From Knoxdaviesia capensis (Eukaryota > Ascomycota > Sordariomycetes > Microascales > Gondwanamycetaceae), in contig LNGK01000003.1 in NCBI GenBank assembly GCA_001510575.1, forward strand, positions 378,883 to 442,882: a stretch of 64,000 nt of DNA, written 5' to 3'. Positions 56,921 to 64,000 of the stretch are shown here, piece by piece (positions within the stretch are counted from its first letter, which is position 1; each line of letters starts with the position of its first letter). Made by a program: the position numbers and the translations under genes. The notes beneath the pieces are model-generated. The model was not told where the DNA came from, searched no databases, and worked only from the letters and a program-made list of their open reading frames with translations.

Positions 56921-59900
56921 ATGGCCGACTACTATCCCTCCAAACAAGCCATCCGCACGCTACTGGCTGACGTTAACGTGCTCCGCTACCTCTCCGAGCC
57001 GGTACTCGACCGCCTGACTATCGACGCGACCATCGAGCACTCGACCAAAGGCCAGATCATCGCCCCGTGCAGTCGCTCCTCGCTGGTGTTCCTGTACAGC
57101 GGCTCGGTGCAGGTGTTTTTCCCCGACTTTGCCAACAAGGAGTTCTCGTCCTCCCTGGGACGGCCGGTGTCATTCGTGGGCTCAAACAGCTCATCGGCGA
57201 CTCTAAACGATGGCTTCGACTGCGCCGACCGCACGAGTCCGTCCCGGCCGGGCCCCGTGTTATTCAAGACCGTCGGCCCGGGCGCTCTCCTCAACTCCAA
57301 CCGCGATATCGTTGCGACTTTGGCGAGTTACCTTGACATCGACGACAGTGGATGCGACGAGCCTGACTCGCCATTCTTTCCCGTCGCGGGAGTCTCCGCC
57401 ATCGCGAACCCGTTCCCGGGCATCGATGGCTTCGACATGCCGGTCGCCGAACCGTACTCGGCCATTTCCGCCCCGTCGTCCACTACCGAGCACGCCGAGA
57501 TTCCCGAAGTCGTTGCTGCCGGCTCTGTGACCTTCGTTGCCGACTCGCCGGTGACTCTGATCACCGTGCCACTGCACGACCACCTGGCGGAATCGAGGAT
57601 GACCCATGCACAGAGTGTGGTGCTGCCGATTATCAATGCAATCTTGCACCGCCAGTACTCTCTGACATTCCCTCGCGCGGTTGGCCACTTTGGGCTTGCT
57701 CATGAAATGCTGCAGTTTGAGCTGGGCATGCTTCGCAGCATCAACCAGTCGTTCGGGTCTCGGCTGCGCATGCTGGCGGAACTACGCCGTCTGGCCAAGG
57801 ATGTGCTTGGTCCACTGAACAAGCCCCGGCACTTTTCACACGGGTCGAACGCCTTCTCCAATCCCCTGGATTTCTCTAACGGAAACAGCACTTACAGCAT
57901 ATTGCAGCAAGACCACGAAGCTGCAACCGGGCAAGATAATCACGGGGGTTCACTGCGGCAATCATACGAAACCATCTCACTAGGAAACGCAGACTATACC
58001 CGAAAAGAAAGGTTCAGCACTGTCTCTGATGCCAACGACATCGAGATGACTGTCCGACCGAGACCGTACCCGGCGCGCCGGGGCCTTCGGGACCTACCAC
58101 CCCGCCGAAGCCGGCCGAATTCGTTCCTGCAGTTTTCTCCCTCCGTGCTCTCCCGCACAGAGCGGAAGGAGAAGGTGTTCCGGATCGTCGAGATCGATGA
58201 TGGCAGCGTGAGCAATCGCTCGAGTGGGAGCTGGTCCGACCCGGCGTTAAGCCAGAACGCCCAACGCTTGCGGTATCAGGCGATGGCTTTGATTTTGGAC
58301 AGACTGGGCGCCGACCCGAAGCTGGACGATGCAGCGGCATTTGCACCGTTGCTGGAGATTCTCGAGTTTGAAGACGGAGCGTGTGCTATACATAGCAATG
58401 AACGAAATCCTGGGTTGTTGCTGTTGTTAGAAGGAAAGATGGATGCATTTGGAGACGAACCAGTATGTGCTCAGCCCAGTTCTGTCAGTATTTGAGTGAA
58501 CGTGTTTCTGACTGTCTCGACTGTCCCATTCTTCTCTAGACCATCAACGGAACACCGGCAATCTTTCGGTTTCAGCCCGGCGATCTTGCCGGATACTCAT
58601 GTCTAGTGTCGAACAGCCGATCTCGTTTAACTGTCCGGTCTATCGGCCGCAGCTATGTCGCATTCATGCCCCGAAACTTAGTCGGCCGGCTCGGAACACG
58701 ACATCCACGAATGATAACCAATCTCGCTTCACGAATTATGCAATCCAGCCCCGCTGTTATCGAGCTGATCGACTTTTCCATGGACCGCATGACATGCCCG
58801 GCCGGGTCATTGGTGTATAGAGCCGGGGATACCAGTGACGCTCTGTTCTTCGTTGTCAAAGGCCGTCTACGGACCCGTGAACGCGCGCCGTATACAGGAG
58901 ACTTGACACCCCGGGACTTCTGCCCCGGTGATAGTATCGGAGCTCTCGAGCTATACACCGGTCGGCCCCGGCCGGATAATCTGGTCGCTGTCCGCAAGTC
59001 GGAGGTGGCGTGTTTGCAGCGATCGGCATACAAGAGTCTCGCGGCTTTCCATGCACCACTGGGAATTGCCCTCGGCGAACGCACTCTGGAAATGACACAG
59101 AACTTGCTTGATACTTCTGGAAAACATCCGCGGCACCTCCATCGCCGCGGATCTCCCAGCAGTTCCCACTTCAAGACGATCGCAGTTCTGCCACAGTCGC
59201 TTGATGTGCCCCTTGCGCGGTTTGTCGAACTTTTCTCGAAAGCTCTGGTGAACACCCAGATTTGCCAGCGGGATGATGTCGTGGCCGTTGATTCCTCGAG
59301 CACTTTTTACTCATCTGAGAATGCTGCTTCAAACTGGGGAATGTCTGGAAATCTCAGCATCGAGAACTATCTGGCTCAGATTCAGGAGAACGTATCTGTG
59401 GTGCTGCTCGTTGGCGAGCAACTGGCAAACTCAGCCTGGAATGAAGTCTGCATTGCAAACGTGAGATGAAATTTCCTATCATGCCTTTTTCTTGTCCAAA
59501 TACTAACCTGTATTGAGATCTTTATTTTTATAGGCTGATTGCATTCTTCTTCTAAGCATGCTAGGTAGCGACCCGGCACCGACTGAAATAGAAAATCAGG
59601 TGGAAAGGTCCGGAAGCATTGCCGAGAGGCGCCTGGTCTTGGTACAAGATGTTGAAGCCGGCCCGGGGTACATGGGAACTGTATATTGGATCAAGGTAAG
59701 AAGAACAACACATGACCTCTTGGATACCTGCAATATAGACAAGATGCTAACGGGATAATTCTGGATTAGCCTCGTCTGTGGCTTCAAAAAAGTTCAAACG
59801 GCATCATGAAAGTGTCCATTCCACTTACCGTTACTCAGAGAGAAACCGGGCCCGAATTGCCTCCGAAACCTTCCGTTCGAAGTACTGGGGATCATGACAC

Positions 59901-60912
59901 TGTCGAAAGACCTCTTCTTGACGAGGATACTAAAGACGGTTCGGAATCGACGCAGAAGAACTTAGTCTCCGACTTTGACCGCATGGCCCGGATTCTATTC
60001 CGCAAATCCATCGCCGTGGTCTTCGGAGGCGGCGGTGCTCGTGGGTTCGCACACGTTGGCGCCATGCACGCGCTTCTGGATGCCGGTATTCCCGCCGATG
60101 TTGTTGGCGGCACCTCTATGGGTGCGATGATGGGCGTGACTTATGCCCGGTACATGACCTGGCAGAGCATGTACAGCGCAGCAAAAGAGTTTGCCAAGAG
60201 CATGGCTACTCGCCGCTTTCTCTTCGATGCCACCCTGCCAGTGGTTGCGGCAACCACTGGCACATGGTTCGGGAGCCAGATCCGGAAACTGGTCGGAGCT
60301 GACATCGATTCTTCCGACTTACACCTCGACTTTTACTGTGCTACCACCAACTTGACGTATGGCCGTTGCGAGACGTTTTTGCCGGGACCGTACCCGGTGT
60401 GGGAAGTCGTTCGTGCCAGTATGAGTGTGCCCGGACTGGTTCCACCCGTGGTGGCGTCGGCCATGCCCGACTCGCTTCTCGTAGACGGCTGCTTCAGCGC
60501 CAACGTACCCGTTCTTCCGGCGCTGCAACTCGGAGCTGACATCACGTTTGCCTTTGGAGTCACGGATTCCCCGCATATCGAGCCGGGACAGATGGACACC
60601 ACCAATGGCTGGCTGCACATGGCTCGGAGCCTGTTATCGTGCTGTGGTAGGAGGAACAAGACGCGGCCAGCTCAAACAGACATCGCCGAGATCCTAGGCG
60701 TCCTCCAATGCACGACAAACATCAACGAACTGCGCATGCTGCAAAACATGCCCAATTGCCACTACCACCAGTTGCCCGTTCTGGGAATCACCCGTTCCGA
60801 CTTCCACCGGCTCGACGAGCTTTACGCCATCGGGTACGAGAGCACGAAAGCGTGGATTGAGACTTTGCGGAAGGAGGGGAAGCTTGATTGTCTCGCAATT
60901 CCCGCATCATAG
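56921..60912 (+). CDS. NTE-like patatin phospholipase/lysophospholipase with cNMP-binding domains
   Basis: Serine esterase of the neuropathy-target-esterase family, predicted to hydrolyse (lyso)phosphatidylcholine. Four exons: 56921-58462, 58540-59460, 59534-59695 and 59770-60912. The introns (77, 73 and 74 nt) all fall in phase 0, giving 1255 residues; the ATG is in GGCCATGGC. Three cyclic-nucleotide-binding-like folds can be traced: about 20-300 with an insertion, about 445-565, and about 575-690 (PAGSLVYRAGDTSDALFFVV; FCPGDSIGALELYTGRPRP). The patatin domain has the oxyanion loop GGGGARG (961-967), nucleophile Ser991 in GGTSMG and catalytic Asp1114 in VDGCFSANVP. Standard fungal NTE1 enzymes are longer and start with membrane segments; none is seen here. 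The DG motif and sequence differ from typical NTE1 (DGGY-NN), so a divergent paralogue is likely. Confidence 0.9.
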
Positions 60913-63822
60913 TTGGATGATTTTCTGCCTCCGTACAGCCGATCCCGGCCCACACCGAAAGATGGTGATTTTGTTTTTCTATGTTAGCTAGCCTTTTCTC
61001 TCAAAATACACGTTTCATCCTATTTTAGATTTGGTATGATACCTTTTTGTCACAGTATTCTTTTTTCTGTTCTTCATCGGAGCTCATATGTCATTTGCAG
61101 AGGGGTTGGCATCCGATAGGGGCTGGAGCTGTGACAACGGAAAATGTCATGCCTAGCTAGCCCTAGCCACCAAATCTAGAACAAGGGAGGGTGGATAATT
61201 CGGGACGATCGGTGGTTATGTTGTGGAATTAGTACAGTACTGGGACAAATTATGATCTGTCAAGGTCTGGGATTCTGTTTTCCTCTTTGCTCACACCGCA
61301 TTCGCAAGTGCACGTACTCCAGTTAACGACATTGACAATGAATGATATGATGTCCCTTGTTGCCACAAAATTCCCATCAGCTGATACGCCTTGAACTCAA
61401 AACTGTGGGACATAAGTGATGTGTTCAAAAACATGAAGATCGGCGGAATAAGTGCCCGGCTTTCCTTTTTTAGCAAGCTGAATTCGGCATAACTCCAAGG
61501 ATAGCAGCGTGGGGAAAATGGGCAACTACTTACAATTCCGCCGTCGGATAAAATGATAACATCCTCGTTGGGCGTAGTCAACGTCTTTCGAAGACTAACT
61601 ATATATGAGGGCTCGGCTAGAACAATACCATATATCCTTTGCTGTCTTCTTGGGCTGACGGTAAGAAGAACTCTCATATGGCCGCGCAGCGTGGAATAGA
61701 ATGGCCTCGGCTGGGTTCTGCAGGAGAGATGGAAGGCTGGTCTGGCCATAGGCAAAGATCGTATCATAAACGTGGATATCCAAGGAATTCTGCTGGGTTC
61801 CAGAATCCCCAAGGTGTTAGTGATGACATCGACTTGCACTACGCCATACATCTCTGAATGCCGCAGATTGTGAGAAAGGGGGGGGGAATGCCCAACTGCG
61901 GTTCCAGAAAACGAAGATGGGGTGCAAAGAGTGGTATATTCCACTCTCAGCGAGGGATACGGCTTAACATGTGGGCGGATTAGAAATACATACATACAGA
62001 GGATACCACCAATGCAGGTTGGTAGATCCGGGATAGGTGGGGTGCAACCATGCGACGGGAGTGGTAATCACTCGTCAAGCTATGACATTCCGGGACCAGA
62101 GTTTGGTTGGTGTTTATACCGATTCCAAAACAGGATTGGATTGAATGTTTAGGAGGTATATCACAGAGAATGATGGGTAGATAAACATGCCGCGAAAAGG
62201 TGCCATGGTAAACTCCGCTTGGTGAACTATATATAAGAAGAAGCGGCATATAAATGGGCGGAGAAATGGATGGGGAGAAAGAAACAGGAAACCCTGTTGG
62301 GGCTGGCGTGATAAATGCATATAAACGATACAGTGTTCAAACGAAAATGCTTATTCGTGTAACGGGGGAAGGGCTTGAAGACCTATCATGGATACACGCA
62401 TAAGGGCGAAGCCAGGTCACTGTATAAGCGGTTTACTACCATTGTGTACCAACAAACGAACCAAAGTGGAAGGACCGGATTGTTCTACGTAGGGTTGGGT
62501 TGGTTTATCGATGATTCTGCGGATGGAAATGGCAGGTGCTAGGCAGGACAACGAGGGAAAGACCGCATAAGTGCATACTCTGTGAAACTGTAATGCTGAT
62601 CACTATGACTCCTTCAAAATTGGGTTCCTGCATCTCTTTTGGACTTCATCCCATTTGACCTGCATGCAAATTTGTTTCTTCTCTTCATCACAACTCAGGG
62701 TTTCCTCGCGATTGTTCTCACTCCCGTTCTGAATCCAATGCCATTTACATACTATAGCCGCCTCCAATACTTTTAATTAATTATCCGTTGGTTTTCTGAG
62801 ACGCGCCTAGAATCAGTACCGTGGCTCACGCTTTGCTTAATGTTTCCTTAGTTTCTTAGCCCAGTCGCCACTATCAACATGGGGAACTCCCAAAATCACG
62901 AACCTCACAGTGAGGGTCTACAGTACTTATCGGTGCTGGAGATGGCCCTCCGGCTTTACAGAACCCCATTTTGACAAGAAAGGTTGTGGTCGGAGGGTCT
63001 GCCCGGCCTTCTGCGTCCAGCTCGAACCATGCAAGGTTTTGTAGGGCTCGACCCCAAAGAACCACAAGGACCCTGAATCACATACAGCCATGCATGCATT
63101 TAGACTTATCTGCAATGCACGCACTTACAGATGTTCCCGCTAACCACAGCCCAGCCCAGCCCTTTGAAGCGGGACGACAGGGTAAAGAATCCTCCTGATC
63201 CTGCCTTAACACGGTGACATGAGTCTCATTAACAGGTGCTCGTTTGTTCTTTTCACTTTCAGCCGCTCTTTCTATTCCAATTTCGATTTGCCAACAACTG
63301 GCCAGTGGCCACCATAAGATCACCCTCAGCACGCCTCTTCTCTGACACTATCATGGGATGGGCCTTCGCTATACTCGTTTGTTTCATTCACCGACGACAC
63401 CTTTATGAAACATCTCTTCACTAATCAATCACTCGGGTTACTTTGGCAACTTGGGTGATTGCCTTCAGGCTTACAGCACCATCGGTAATGAATATTTCAA
63501 GCCTGTCGGACTCACCAGCACCCTCCTGATATGGCACACTCGGGAATCCCCGAAGACCCCCTCCAATTGTTGCCTGGTTGTGGGTGCCGTTGCAGAACGC
63601 TGGCTGAGGGAAATGCTATGTATAGCGGGGTCTATGTTTAGGTACCACAGGACAACACTTGGCGGGTTATGGTGGTCTGCCTATTTTGCACCAATCCGCT
63701 TTGAGCAAGGCCCATACGCACACCCCGGAGCTGTATCGAAATTCTCGGCGACTTGGACCTCAAACCTCAAGATGATATGTGACAGCTTCCCTGTCTGGAC
63801 ATGAGACTTGGCCCTTTGGGGA

Positions 63823-63873
<51 letters not shown>

Positions 63874-64000
63874 TAGCTAACCAAGGTTGACTACCTTGGT
63901 TGAGGTTCCTGGTTAGGCTCTAACTTGACTAGGTCAGCAAGCTCCTTTACCGCAACCTGTTTACATTTGGGGATCGGGGGAAGCCGGCGGCGGGAGGCCG
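60913..64000. other. Right-end region with lower GC, no supported gene
   Basis: 3.1 kb, visibly richer in A+T than the coding blocks. The longest frame (minus strand, 61291-61995, 234 codons) has a second overlapping protein-like frame at 61595-61783 but no recognisable domain; it may be a decayed gene. No transposase, integrase or reverse-transcriptase motif was seen. Confidence 0.45.
63826..63870. repeat. (GA)n microsatellite
   Basis: About 22 GA units, uninterrupted, followed by CGCTAGC. Confidence 0.95.

Noticed and set aside
56461..56970. Hydrophobic frame upstream of the NTE-like gene as a possible membrane exon
   Set aside because: It is translated CT-rich leader in a different frame, with no splice sites linking it to the gene.
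61291..61995. 234-codon minus-strand frame at the right end
   Set aside because: Some stretches look protein-like, but a second frame overlaps and no motif is recognisable; kept only as a note in the intergenic entry.
1..64000. CRISPR arrays, bacterial operons, prophage or transposon proteins
   Set aside because: The gene structure is fungal with introns throughout; no repeat-spacer array and no transposase, integrase or reverse-transcriptase motif was seen.

Overview
The window is nuclear DNA of a filamentous ascomycete (Pezizomycotina). Its genes are interrupted by short introns (about 60-110 nt) with GTAAGT-type donors, CTAAC/TACTAAC branch points and CAG/TAG acceptors. Third codon positions are rich in G and C, leaders are pyrimidine-rich, and the products are typically fungal: a secreted subtilase, a GPI-anchored wall protein, an APC permease and an aquaglyceroporin. 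I cannot name the genus from sequence alone. Exon junctions were placed by eye, checked for frame, and need RNA support.

Layout, left to right. 1-1551: an amino-acid (methionine-type) permease on the minus strand, running off the left edge. 4176-5322: a two-exon conserved-type hypothetical. 7483-7569: an intron-containing tRNA-Tyr(GTA). 11047-11505: a small basic Ser-rich protein behind a very long CT-rich leader. 13515-15007: an aquaglyceroporin. 16779-17480: a probable HNH-type remnant. 21262-23028: a GPI-anchored wall protein with collagen-like repeats. These genes are separated by 1-4 kb of non-coding DNA.

25526-48438 is the housekeeping block: DNA polymerase epsilon catalytic subunit (POL2), divergent from the cytochrome oxidase assembly factor COX20; a disordered hypothetical protein; the RES-complex FHA protein PML1; a GGA clathrin adaptor; a secreted subtilisin-like protease; and the 18S rRNA acp-transferase TSR3. 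TSR3 is convergent with mitochondrial initiation factor 2 (IFM1, 48498-52132). The right end holds a broken MFS transporter (about 52542-53650), an NTE-like patatin phospholipase with cyclic-nucleotide-binding domains (56921-60912), and 3 kb with no convincing gene.

The genes do not form a cluster or an obvious single pathway. The most informative non-coding signals are three ACGCGT (MluI cell-cycle box) sites upstream of POL2 and a recurrent AACCCTAA/TTAGGGTT motif found at least 12 times, always outside coding exons. I saw no clear new multi-gene system. The best oddities are a dinucleotide microsatellite translated into the C-terminus of IFM1, the NTA in place of the second NPA in the aquaglyceroporin, an NTE-like enzyme without the usual N-terminal membrane anchor, and a compact palindromic element at 41994-42074.
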